Positions 10,865-20,289 of a stretch of DNA of 25,129 nt are shown here, in pieces. The stretch comes from Oehlia diaphana (lineage: Eukaryota > Glomeromycota > Glomeromycetes > Glomerales > Glomeraceae), in NCBI GenBank assembly GCA_003833135.1, contig QZLH01000957.1:25192-50320 (forward strand), in the 5' to 3' direction. The translations under genes were made by a program, and so were the position numbers. Within the stretch, counting starts at the first letter, position 1. Each line of letters opens with the position of its first letter. A model generated the notes under the pieces. The model was not told the origin of the DNA, ran no database searches, and was given only the letters and a program-made list of their open reading frames with translations.

Positions 10865-11471
10865 TACTTGTGCCAATGTATCAGGCTGTAATAGTGGCAG
10901 TGCAGCTAAGCATCTAAATATTTATGTATATTTGCGCCTTGCGCCGATGTATCAAGTTGTAATGGGTGGCAGTACTATATGTTTTATTTTTACTTGTGGC
11001 TGAATCCTTTAATATTACTACATTTATGAATTTTGATTACAATTGATTGAACCAATATCATGATAACAATCTTTTATTATGTAATAATTTCGTCATTTAT
11101 TCTTGTATTTTTAAATCTAGGTTCTTTCCCTATAAAAAAGTAGATACGTTTTTTATACTGAAAGATACGTTTTGTATACTGAGAGATACGTTTAGATACG
11201 TTTAGATACGTCTAGATACGTTTTGAGATACGGAAAAATGCACAATTCCATGTCTTGCAAGACACGTTTTGTATACGGAGACACTAAAAAAACGTATCAA
11301 GTGAGATACGGAATTGTGCATTTTTCCGTATCTCAAAACGTATCTAGACGTATTTAGACGTAACTCTCAGTATATAAAACGTATCTTTCAGTATAAAAAA
11401 CGTATCTACTTTTTTTATAGGGCTTTTGTTCTTACTTTAATTTTGTCTTTTAATATCTATATTATTTTGAA
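10865..11471 (+). repeat. 307-bp direct repeat, copy 2 (interrupted)
   Basis: This is the same unit as 10558-10864, split by a 295-bp foldback element at 11128-11422. Without the insertion its length would be about 312 bp. Substitutions are few (for example CACAATTG versus TACAATTG), so the duplication is fairly recent. The insertion came after the duplication, or copy 1 was made from an uninterrupted allele. Confidence 0.9.
11128..11422. mobile_element. Foldback MITE with long terminal inverted repeats
   Basis: The element begins CCCTATAAAAAAGTAGATACG and ends with its near-perfect reverse complement. The arms (about 11128-11249 and 11310-11422) are more than 110 nt long, built of repeated AGATACGTTT words and ending in GATACGGAAAAATGCACAAT. 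About 60 nt of loop separate them. There is no coding capacity. The flanks read GGTTCTTT and CTTTTGTTC; compared with the empty copy (GGTTCTTTTTGTTC), the simplest target-site duplication is CTTT (4 bp), though the T run leaves some ambiguity. It must have been mobilised by a transposase encoded elsewhere. Confidence 0.88.
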
Positions 11472-12142
11472 TTTCTTTTAGCATTGATAGAGAAAATGAA
11501 AAGTGTAACTAAAAAATTAGAACTAAAAATTATAAAGGAAAATAAACAAACCTTTTTTTAAAAAATAAAATAATGCAAACAAAGGATATGTAAAAATCAA
11601 AATAAATTTACTTTTTGTGATTTGGATGATCAGGTATCATAAAATTTGAAAAACCTTACCAGAATTATGACAACTTTGGCCTACATTATGTGTTTAGCTG
11701 GCATTATATGTAAAAAAAAAAGTGTTACTTTTTACGGTATTGGGTAAAAAATTTTTAATAACAGAAAAAATTCACCATAAAATCAAGTCCTAATTATTGT
11801 TAAACTACCTGAAGAAATTAAGAAATGCTTTTGATTTTTTTATTACCTGAAATGATAAAAACCGATAGTCCATGGTGTACCTTAACAAAAATTCCATGCT
11901 ACTGTTCACTCCGTTAATATAGCTTTTAATGTTATAAAATATTAATTTGAAATTTTAATTTTATTTTTATTTTTAATATTACGACAAGAACAGACTATGA
12001 TTTCGTTAGCATTGCTCTGTTAAAAGATTTAAATGAAAAATGTATAATATTGTGTAATGATTTTTTATCGTTTATTTTACTACGTTATAGTAAATAGGAG
12101 ATTTTCATGTTAATTCTTTTATTTGATACATCAACTGAAAAA
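11472..12142. other. AT-rich spacer
   Basis: I see no gene, repeat or RNA signal here. Frames on both strands are short and have no coding character. Confidence 0.5.
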
Positions 12143-12638
12143 TTATATATCTTTCACAATATGTTCATTTCGATGATACTGTAAAAAGCTCGTCAAACAA
12201 ATACTTCGAATATGCTTAGAATTATTTTCAATTTTGGTTATATAACACCAAAAATAGCTACGTACTCTCCTATAAGAATCCCCTAATGTGAAGGCGTTTT
12301 CGACTTCTAAACATCCAATGCTAATACCGGGATTGAGCACCATAAACTCGAGGATTAGAAGCTAGTTCAATATCTCCATATGTAACCAGCACTGGATACT
12401 TCTTAAAAGTGGCCGGTAGACAGATTTGTAACGTTTCATCAGGAAACAAAACAATAATTGCAGGTTTATCGTCGACTATTCCCGGACCTATGAAAGCTAA
12501 CGGATCCTTCCCTTCATCTTTAAGTTTATTAAGAAAGGCCTTTCTAGCAACCATAAGCTTTCTAAGCTGTTCAAAATCTTGCACTGGTCGAATTTCACGT
12601 TCGCCGAGTTATTCTGCATATTCTTTTTGATGTATCAT
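12143..12638 (-). pseudogene. Broken gene with peptidase-like C-terminal motif
   Basis: Sense starts at ATG 12638 (MIHQKEYAE), meets a TAA at 12609, then continues in the same frame through LGEREIRPVQDFEQLRKLMV and the DPLAFIGPGIVDDKPAIIVL region to 12321. At about 12343-12321 the sense moves to another frame, which reads VLNPGISIGCLEVENAFTLG before decaying. From memory, Rhizophagus has a multicopy family in which such a leader precedes a trypsin-like fold domain that begins with GISIG. No catalytic His, Asp or Ser segment remains. One premature stop, one frameshift and loss of the 3' part make it a pseudogene. The leader is well conserved and highly protein-like, so the loss may be recent. 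The peptidase link is tentative. Confidence 0.55.
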
Positions 12639-12859
12639 GAGTTAGCTATTTACAAATTAACTTTTAAGATATACAGTATCAGAAATTCAAATAGTGTAAA
12701 ATTAATTATCATTTTTTGCACACGTGATATATTGAAATTTATTCTTTACATAATACAAAACATTAGAATTGCTAACAATACGCCATTAGTTTTCTTCCTT
12801 GTTGGGTGTAAAAGTAGTCATTTTTCATGCTCTTTTTTTTTAAAAAAAAATAAAAACGT

Positions 12860-13009
12860 TTAGATTGTTTTTTGTTTAGAAATTTGTCCTCCACACTTTG
12901 GACTTACATTCCAAGATGCTAGACCTCCATCGTAATTATAACCACAAGCAAAAATTGATGATACTAGAATTAGTAAAAGGACAATGGAGATAATTAAAAA
13001 TGATTTCAT
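12860..13009 (-). CDS. Small secreted peptide (49 aa), candidate effector
   Basis: ATG at 13009 opens a frame of 49 codons ending in TAA at 12860. Residues 1-21 (MKSFLIISIVLLLILVSSIFA) form a textbook signal peptide: a lysine near the start, a long Leu/Ile/Val core, then SSIFA before the likely cleavage site. The mature part, CGYNYDGGLASWNVSPKCGG and a short basic tail, has two cysteines and would be about 28 residues. It is predicted to be exported; function is unknown. A perfect splice donor word, GTAAGT, lies inside the codons for Asn-Val-Ser (about 12893-12888). The gene may therefore be spliced there, giving a different C-terminus from a downstream exon that I could not place with confidence. 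A TATA-like AATATAAG lies some 90 nt upstream. It is divergent from the P450 gene. Confidence 0.6.
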   Translation of the reverse strand: MKSFLIISIVLLLILVSSIFACGYNYDGGLASWNVSPKCGGQISKQKTI

Positions 13010-14257
13010 TAACGTAGTAAGAATAAATTTTTTTTTTGTGGAAAGAAATTCCTTAATTCCTTAATGATTTAGTTGAGACGAAAATTTCCTGTACTTATAT
13101 TTCTAACTACTTATTTTTGACGTGTAATTTCCATTTGGAAATCCATTCGTTATCAAATTTCAATTCGCTTGTCAATATCTTATAGTGAACATGAAGACAC
13201 AGAAGCCTTTATGATAAGCTCTATGATAAACCTCTAAGATACTAGAAGAACCTTCCTTGTTTGGGAAGTGATATGAAATAAACAGCCATGATGTGGCTAA
13301 AATGCTTACAAATGCTCAATCGCATGTCGTAGGAGAATTTTTATTAGATGACAAACGTGATTACAAAACTGCGAACGACACCGAAAAATGGTAGTCGGAT
13401 TTATTATATGCCGGTTACATGTGATTTTGGATAATCATTTTCAATTGCGTTAGATTATCGAATTTTTTTTTCTTTTTCTTCTTTATAAACTTATATTTAA
13501 AAGAAGAGTCACTTAAAATTCGAACGAACATTTTTTAACCATAAAAATCGTATTTGCTTATTAAATCATTAGAGAAAATAAAAAGATGTTATAATGCTAA
13601 AAATTGTCAAACTATGCCAAGGAATACAATGTATCGGGAATAATTATATTAAAACACAAATGTTTACAACCCCATTTATTTATAGTAGACCCATATACTA
13701 CAACTTTAAAAAAGCCCGGATTTTCTTTCAATCCTAAAAAAAAATCAGGCAGAGAATGACTCACTCTATTCTTAAATTATAAAAAGTTAAATCTTCTGTC
13801 ACCAAAGGTTATGACAACAATCTCTTAGGTTAGGAAGGGCTTGAAAGGATATATAGACTGAGGGTTACTATGATAGTAATTTTAATACTTTTGCTTAATA
13901 TAGGTTTTCTTTTTCCCAGTTGTATCTTTTTCTTTGTTTTTCAAACTTTCCAATCTCAATAAATAATGAATGAATGATCGACCAATAAATTAATAGGATA
14001 AATAGTTCATCCGCTAGTCAATGATTCAATATTTTTCGTATAATTGATTTTAAACCAGATCTAGATTATTGTTTACCTTGGAATGAAACTTTAATTTTTT
14101 TTATTAACAAAAAATGAATTACTATAAATCATCAATGCATATCATCTGAAACCTTTGAATGTACGTTATGATTCACGAAATTATCTATTGTGTAATTTCA
14201 TATAAATATGCGCATGAAGCATTTTTCCAGATGATTATAAATTCTTTTTTTTTCACA
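13010..14257. other. Intergenic region between peptide and P450
   Basis: The two flanking genes point away from each other, so both promoters should lie here. A TATAAAT word at 14123-14129 sits about 130 nt before the chosen P450 start. At 13951-13979 the sequence CAATAAATAATGAATGAATGA follows a T-rich stretch and may be the simple-repeat tail of an old non-LTR copy. No other gene is seen. Confidence 0.4.
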
Positions 14258-15998
14258 ATGATATCGACAATTGTTTCTTCACTCAGAATTTCTGATATCT
14301 TTTATCTTTTCACAACTTTCATAATTCTCTATGTATCTGGATATTATTATCATTATTTTACTCGATTAAATCCTTTACCTGGCCCATTTCCACTTCCAAT
14401 AGTTGGTAACATTCATCAAAAATTTGGATATGAATTTAATGATTGGTTAATATCGTTGCATAAAAAATATGGAGATATGTTTGAAATAAATTTAGCAGGA
14501 CAACGTACAATCATATTATGTAATACAGATTTAATTGAAAATATGAATATACCTTCAACGAAAACTAAATATCCTTTTAGAAGATACATTGTTTCAGAAG
14601 GATTTAAAGAATATGGAATAGATGGAACAGGAATAATTAATAATATTGATCCAAAATCTTGGAAATATAATCGTCAATTCTTCACTCAAGCTATGATGAC
14701 CCCAAGTTTTAATTATCAAGCTGTTGAATGGACGAATGAATTATGGAGTGAAATGGAATCTTATTGGAATAAACTTGGAGAAAATCATGAATTAGATCTT
14801 ATAAAATGGATGCATAGGTTTACAAATGATATGATCTTTAAAATTTCAATAGGAGAAAGAAATAATTCTATTACTTCTTATTATCATACTCTCGTACCTG
14901 AAAGTAATGATTTAGACGAAAAAGAAAAAGGAAAAATCAATGAATCAGAAAATTTTATTCAATCATTTGAATTGTTAATAAGAGGAGCCATTTACTTTTT
15001 TTATTTTAATAAATTTATGCGTCATTATGTTCCTTTTATTCGTGGAAAAGCAATTAGTTTATTAAAAAATAGAGATTATTTATATGAAAAAGTATATAAA
15101 ATTATTAAAAAAAGAAGGGTTGAAATTGAGAATACACCATGTGAACAACCTCTTCGCAACGATATGTTGACATCAAATATAATCGCAAATACCCCGCGTG
15201 ATATTGAAATTGTGAGACATGGCGATGTTGATGCCGATTTGTTAAGACCGATGACTGATAAAGAAATTTTGGGTAATATACTTGATGCCGTTGGCGGGGG
15301 AACTCATAGCGTGAGTAAAATTCATTTTGTTTAAATATAGTACTAAAGAGCAGTATGTACAGTATATACTACGTATTTATTTACTAAGATTCATTTAAAA
15401 TTTTTAGGTTTCGAATTTATTTTGCTTTATTATATATCATCTTGGACATCATCCAGAAGTGGTACAACGATTACGACAAGAATTCGATGAAGTACTTGGA
15501 AAGGATGTTACAAAACCGATAACATATAATGATATCGATAAATTACTATATTGCGATGCAGTTATTAAGGAGGTATACCGTCATTTTCCTATAAATTACT
15601 CACTTGGTCGTGTAAATGTTGAAAAGGATACGATAGGAGGGCTTTGTTGGCCAGAAAAAACTTCATTTTCAATACTTTACTGTGCAATAATGAAACGAAA
15701 GGATTATTGGACTGATCCCGAAAAATTCGATCCTGATAGATTTTATAAAATTGATGAAAGTAATAAATATTTATTTGAAAAACAACATGTTAAAACTGCT
15801 TTCTCAGTTTTTGGAGGTGGAATTAGAATCTGTCCTGGGAGAAAATTAGCGATGATAGAATTAAAATGTTTATTAGCCTTAATTTATAGAAAATATGACA
15901 TTGAAATGGCAGATCCAAATGCACCACTTAAATATAAATCTGATTTAATTACAGTTTGTAAAGAATTACTTATTAAAGTTAAACCAAGAAAATTTTAA
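14258..15998 (+). CDS. Cytochrome P450 monooxygenase (two exons)
   Basis: Exons 14258-15310 and 15408-15998 join in phase to give 547 aa, a usual length for fungal P450s. It is a heme-thiolate monooxygenase, probably anchored in the ER and fed by a P450 reductase; the substrate is unknown. In order: membrane anchor at about residues 11-29, proline hinge NPLPGPFPLP (38-47), I-helix GGTHS (347-351), K-helix ExxR (E406, R409), FDPDRF (458-463), and the heme loop FGGGIRICPG (486-495) with ligand Cys493. The frame is open from an earlier ATG at 14159; I prefer 14258 because the protein then begins right before the anchor, as in related fungal P450s. Oddity: the usual acid-alcohol pair of the I-helix (D/E-T) is His350-Ser351. 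No disabling change was found, so it appears intact. An AATAAAG word follows the stop codon. Confidence 0.95.
15311..15407 (+). other. P450 intron (97 nt)
   Basis: The donor is GTGAGT at 15311, a branch-site-like TACTAAG lies at 15382-15388, and the acceptor is TTTTTAG ending at 15407. Splicing joins ...GGGTHS to VSNLFCF... in phase 0 and restores the P450 frame across the I-helix. The intron contains a small palindromic ACTGTAC/GTACAGT-like patch; a similar patch lies near 6371. Confidence 0.95.
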
Positions 15999-17357
15999 AA
16001 TAACTAATAAAGATTTAGTTTTTTAGTATGTATTGAAAATTGATTTGCTAAAGAGGTTCCATTGATCTCAGACTTCTTAAAATAAATACACAAAGAATAC
16101 AAAAAAGTCAGAAGCATATTAAATGGCAGATTATTCAGATAATGAAATTTTATAAAGGAATAATAAATAGGGATTAAAGAGGCTACTTTTGTTTCATTAT
16201 AAAATATGTTGTTTTTTTAAATCAAATAATTAATAATTAATTTCAATGGCGTAAACACACATAACACATGCAATAAAATATGCCTGATATTTAATTATAT
16301 TTAATTTTATCACATTTTTGAAAACTCGAGTGCATGTTGTGTTTCAGAACTGGTTGTCTGTCATTTTTATTCAATTTTTGTATATACAGAGACTGTATTT
16401 GCGTATTTCAACCATCTTCCGACTCTTCCGTCACTTTTCACCCACGTGATCACGCGATCAGGGACTCGTTTTTTTAAGCGTGTGAAATCATATTTGTCAT
16501 GCCATTATTTGACACATAGCTAATTTCTTAAAGCCATGCGGTGGTGGAAAAAATACTGGATAATAAGATCTTAATATTATAATAATTTATAATATTAAAA
16601 AAAATTATTTGTTGTTACTTTAAACGATACGCAAACTTCTTTTAAGGAAGTTACTTGTAATGTTTCTGAAATAATTTATAATATTAAAGTAGAATAAAAA
16701 AAAAAAATCTACTGTAAATGAAGATAATATAATTATTATGCAATGCGAATATAATTTATTCAACAAATATTGAATTCCAATTTGGAATTTAATGTGTATT
16801 TTAACATCGATTATTATTACAAATTTAATAAATTTTAAAAATAACAGCAATTATCAAATCAAATGTACTGGTATTTATCAAACTCAATAATATAACAAAT
16901 AAAATTAATAATCTTTGTCCCAATTTTTATGAATAAAAAAAGTAATACCAATGTTAATAACTGAAATTGCCAAGTTAGAGAGAAATTTAAATATACATTG
17001 TGTATTTACAATTTATTTCACGATATTCTGTGAATAATAACGGAATAATGAATCAATATAAAATTACCGATATTTTTATCATTTTTAACAATGAATTAGT
17101 ATTAAAAAGTTTCTTATTGGGAAATTGAGGAGGAACATACTGCAAATACTTTTTAATGCTATATACGTACAATAATTAAATCCAAAAATATTTTTTTAAA
17201 TTTAATTATTTTATTATAATTTAAGATGACGTACTTACTGCGCATGATGTTCGATATCGCGCTCTGCGCATTTTCTCACATGAACGGTCGATACTACCAC
17301 CTCGAGAATTTTTTTTCTAAGCACACAACCTAAGCGATAAGATCTTCCCTTAGGACC
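15999..17357. other. AT-rich spacer with one GC-richer patch
   Basis: No gene is seen. A patch at 16425-16480 has CACCCACGTGATCACGCGATC, an E-box-like word inside a near-palindrome (TGATCACGCGATCA). It could be regulatory, but nothing nearby clearly uses it. A second GC-richer patch at 17225-17300 (ATGTTCGATATCGCGCTCTG) leads into the next pseudogene. Confidence 0.45.
16228..16279 (-). repeat. Dispersed repeat, copy 2 (inverted relative to 6781)
   Basis: TTAATTTCAATGGCGTAA is the exact reverse complement of part of 6781-6824, with matching flanks (ATTAATAA before, GCAATAAAAT after). Extra bases (ACACATAAC-like) interrupt the CACGTG part seen in copy 1. Confidence 0.65.
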
Positions 17358-18655
17358 TCACTCTCTATAATACCCTACTATATTTTCTATATGACTCGTC
17401 TCACATGATGGACTTTGAAGATTTTGTCTTGCAATGGATAAAGCTTTAAGAATGAGTGCAGTTGATATGCTTACCTCAGAAAATTCAGTCACATGTGCGT
17501 TACAATTTGTAACCTCATCTGTATTGTCGGCCTTTGGGGGAATCATCCTATAATGCCCTGAATCAGATTGAAATTGCACTTGCGCTATAAGTAACTGCTT
17601 AGATTTATCTATTCCAATTCCCATAATTAGTGTGAACGTTTTCTGACGCAAGTGATCTCATTGTATTCCAATGTTCTCGCCGATTGATCATCAACGTTAT
17701 TTGTAGACTTGACATCCTTGATCCGGTCCTCATACGCCTTGTAGTAACAATACCGGCATAAATTTCCTTTTGTCGGACCTTCATTGCCACCCTAAATAGA
17801 TCAACTATATTTTGCGCTATAACTTCACTAGATCCTGTTAGAATCGTTTCTAAAGAGAGTTCGGGAATCTCTATATCAAATATTTCATTGGCCCAGGAGC
17901 AATTACTTTTAATGCAAGCAGATAGCTCATTTCTTAAGCTTTGTTTAACTTTTTTGTTTATAAGGGATTTTTTGGTTGATAGACACTTCTGGGATATCCT
18001 TGGAAGCTACAAGCGCTTCTGTATTCGATTCTATTTGGGAAGATGCCTTCAGTATCGAATCATTATCTCGAAGGTTTTTCTCCGCCTTATCCCATCACTG
18101 ACACTTCTCTTCACTTCACCCAGGAAAACATCCACTGCTTTATCCTCCAATGACTCATGCTCACTCATGCATGATGGTGAAGAGGGTTGAGACGGTATTA
18201 TCACATTGGTTTACAACGGAGCTAGGTATATTAATGGGCTACTTCGTTGAGATAGAACATACGCCTTGCACATCCGCCTTCTTTGGTTTCCGTCAAACCG
18301 AGACTCTGTCTCATCCATAGTATTCTGCTCATCCCTGAAATCATTTCCTTAGAAATAATCTCGATCTCATAGTCTGTTTTCGATACCATTACCTCTGGCA
18401 ATACCTCTTACCTTCTCTTTTTCTCCGGACACGAGGGAAGTTCGTGATTGGTAGGATTAAGGAGAGGTTTGCAACTTAATTTCTTCAATATCATGCCTTA
18501 ATTTTGCTACTTAGGCTTTGAGCTCAGTATTTTCCTTAATGACCTGTCTCACTTCGCGTTCAGAAATCTCGGCATTCTCGGCTTCAAGTTCGGTAATACG
18601 TTTCCTCAACAATTCAGGCTCCGTTGCTAAACCGTCATGATTGGTAACACTGTTT
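17358..18655 (-). pseudogene. Decayed coiled-coil multicopy family gene
   Basis: Sense starts at about 18655 with NSVTNHDGLATEPELLRKRI followed by a heptad-like Glu/Lys/Leu stretch (TELEAENAEI, then KLRHDIEEIKLQ), a coiled coil broken by TAA stops. After degraded sequence come KAVDVFLGEVKRSVSDGIR (about 18145-18085), then NELSACIKSNCSWANEIFDI and VIAQNIVDLFRVAMKVRQKE (about 17920-17770). A frame change then gives a Tyr/Cys/Lys-rich block (about 17765-17650), followed by RQKTFTLIMGIGIDKSKQ (about 17650-17600). The order matches, from memory, a very large Rhizophagus family of unknown function (coiled coil, FLD.V..VS..IR motif, C-terminal helical block). At least three frame changes and several stops are present, so it is not functional. 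The GTTACAATTTGTAAC palindrome at 17499 disrupts its tail. Confidence 0.55.
17499..17513. repeat. GTTACAATTTGTAAC palindrome, copy 1
   Basis: This is a 15-nt palindrome (arms GTTACAA/TTGTAAC) preceded by ACATGTGC. The same word, preceded by CATGTGCGC, recurs at 18696. It lies inside the tail of the coiled-coil-family pseudogene. Confidence 0.7.
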
Positions 18656-18695
18656 GTTATACACTAATATTCAAAAAATGAAATATCATGTGCGC

Positions 18696-18710
18696 GTTAC
18701 AATTTGTAAC
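18696..18710. repeat. GTTACAATTTGTAAC palindrome, copy 2
   Basis: This is the second copy of the palindrome; here the arms extend to GCGTTACAA/TTGTAACGC (18694-18712). It lies just upstream (in the minus sense) of the coiled-coil-family pseudogene. The two copies therefore bracket most of that gene, 1.2 kb apart. Confidence 0.7.
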
Positions 18711-18829
18711 GCTGATCACTTTTTGCTAAGAAAAAAATTTATTGGTACATGCAAAATAAATATAAAAGATTGGGACTACGCCAGGACACATGAAAAAGTT
18801 ACTACGTTTCTATTCCAAGCATTCACTCT

Positions 18830-20010
18830 ATGAATAGCCTATCTATCCCTATCGATTTTATCGCAAGATCGCCTGTTGACCTTACTCTTTTACTCCACTT
18901 TGTGAATCTTCAACTGAATTCTGCGCCTCCTTCAGCAACAATACACGACTTAAACTTCTTCAACCATGACCTGCATGCTATCATTTTTATACACGGCACT
19001 CGCGGGTTCCGATAACCTAAATGATGGCTTTCCCACTTCATCAAAAGTACATTCCATAAAGTATCATTCTCTTGCGTCGGTAACCCTGTCCACAACTCGT
19101 CCATCATCTATTTCTCGGCTTTGTGTTTATGGCCCGTCAATGATGATTCTATTTGTACAGATGCCTGAGTAAATCTCTTCATAAAATCTTCCCTCCTAAC
19201 TTCGACTAAACCAAAAATCCTCCCGGTCGATCGACACTCTATCGCACAATCGAGGTTTCCTTATCTATTACGACCTTCAATAAGTTTTTCCTGTATGATT
19301 TTGAAATCATCCTCATATAACAATACTCCACTAGCTGGATAGCAGTAAAAATAAATAGATTTCGTTGCCTCATATGCCATGTCGAGTGGAGTAATCTTTT
19401 GACGAAGTTTAAATTCAGTTATTAGGTTCTTAACCGCGGTTCGAGATATTTCATCTTTTAATTCTACGCAACCACATAAAAAACGGGGTACACATCGATA
19501 CTTGGACTCGGGTCATCGCTAAGCCCATAGAGTTCGCACACTTTTGGGAAGGTCCATTCGCTAAATGGCTATGATGGCGACTCAATAAATACAGTAAATT
19601 TAATTGACACGAGCAACTGCAACATCTCTCGAAATGAAGAATCGTTCCTATGCGAATATCTATCATCATCACTCATTAAGTTTAGTTCTGCTCCATCATT
19701 TTCAAGCGCCGGTGGTTTGTACAATTCACGTATGTAATCTTTGAGGTCTTTGAGAGTCAGCACGTTCGAAATTGGTTGACTTCCGTTTCGGGCTAACAAC
19801 AACATCGAAGCCTATATTGTAATGGCCCGTTAGAACAGAAAATAAAGTTTTCACACGTCCCTCGACTCTTTTCACTATTTCTTACGTACCATACACAGAC
19901 TTGTTAAAAGATTCCTCCAATGGTGCAATTCGGGCAAGCGATTCCTGTTCACGGCTCGAAGAGGCGGTTGACACAGGCGGTTAGACTAAGACATGAATAT
20001 GTTCCTCGGG
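18830..20010 (-). pseudogene. Decayed PD-(D/E)XK nuclease-like multicopy gene
   Basis: Recognisable protein runs in order on the minus strand: SREQESLARIAPLEESFNKS (about 19955), LLLARNGSQPISNVLTLKDL (about 19805), FSEWTFPKVCELYGLSDDPS (about 19570-19510), CVELKDEISRTAVKNLITEF (about 19480-19420), EATKSIYFYCYPASGVLLYE (about 19375-19310), then LDCAIECRSTGR followed by GLVEVRREDFMK (about 19245-19185) and a C-terminal block ending near KEAQNSVEDSQSGVKE (about 18900). The Asp in LDCA followed by E-V-R fits a PD-(D/E)XK-type nuclease core. Known multicopy Rhizophagus proteins share this order (memory only). Damage: TAG at about 19569, a lost base at about 19487 in the CGC segment, TAA after GRNR (about 19262), a frame change near 19115, a TGA in place of the Trp before YFMECTFDE (about 19055) and later frame changes. 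The decay is moderate, so the order of domains is still readable. Confidence 0.65.
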
Positions 20011-20289
20011 AGGTGAGTCAGATTTTCTATAAATAAATAAATAAAATACGCTACATACCTAATTTTTTGCGGGAAAGTTGTTGAACTTTTCCACATATTC
20101 CTATATGCTTTATATAACGGTGATTTTTCTCCCGAAAAAATCTATTTTTGAGGGAGTGGGAATCTTCATACCTTTTCACTTTTACCTGAAAGATTCAAAG
20201 TTTGGCGATCTCGAAATTGCAAAGTTCTCAGCCCTTCATAGCATATGGTTTTGTCGTCATTATTAACTTATAGGGTAGGCCCTGTGTTG

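Noticed and set aside
14159..14257. N-terminal extension of the P450 from the first ATG
   Set aside because: The extra 33 residues precede the membrane anchor and have no P450 character. The ATG at 14258 gives the usual layout.
17888..18190. Plus-strand 100-codon frame
   Set aside because: The minus strand here reads as the coiled-coil-family pseudogene with conserved motifs; the plus frame is its shadow.
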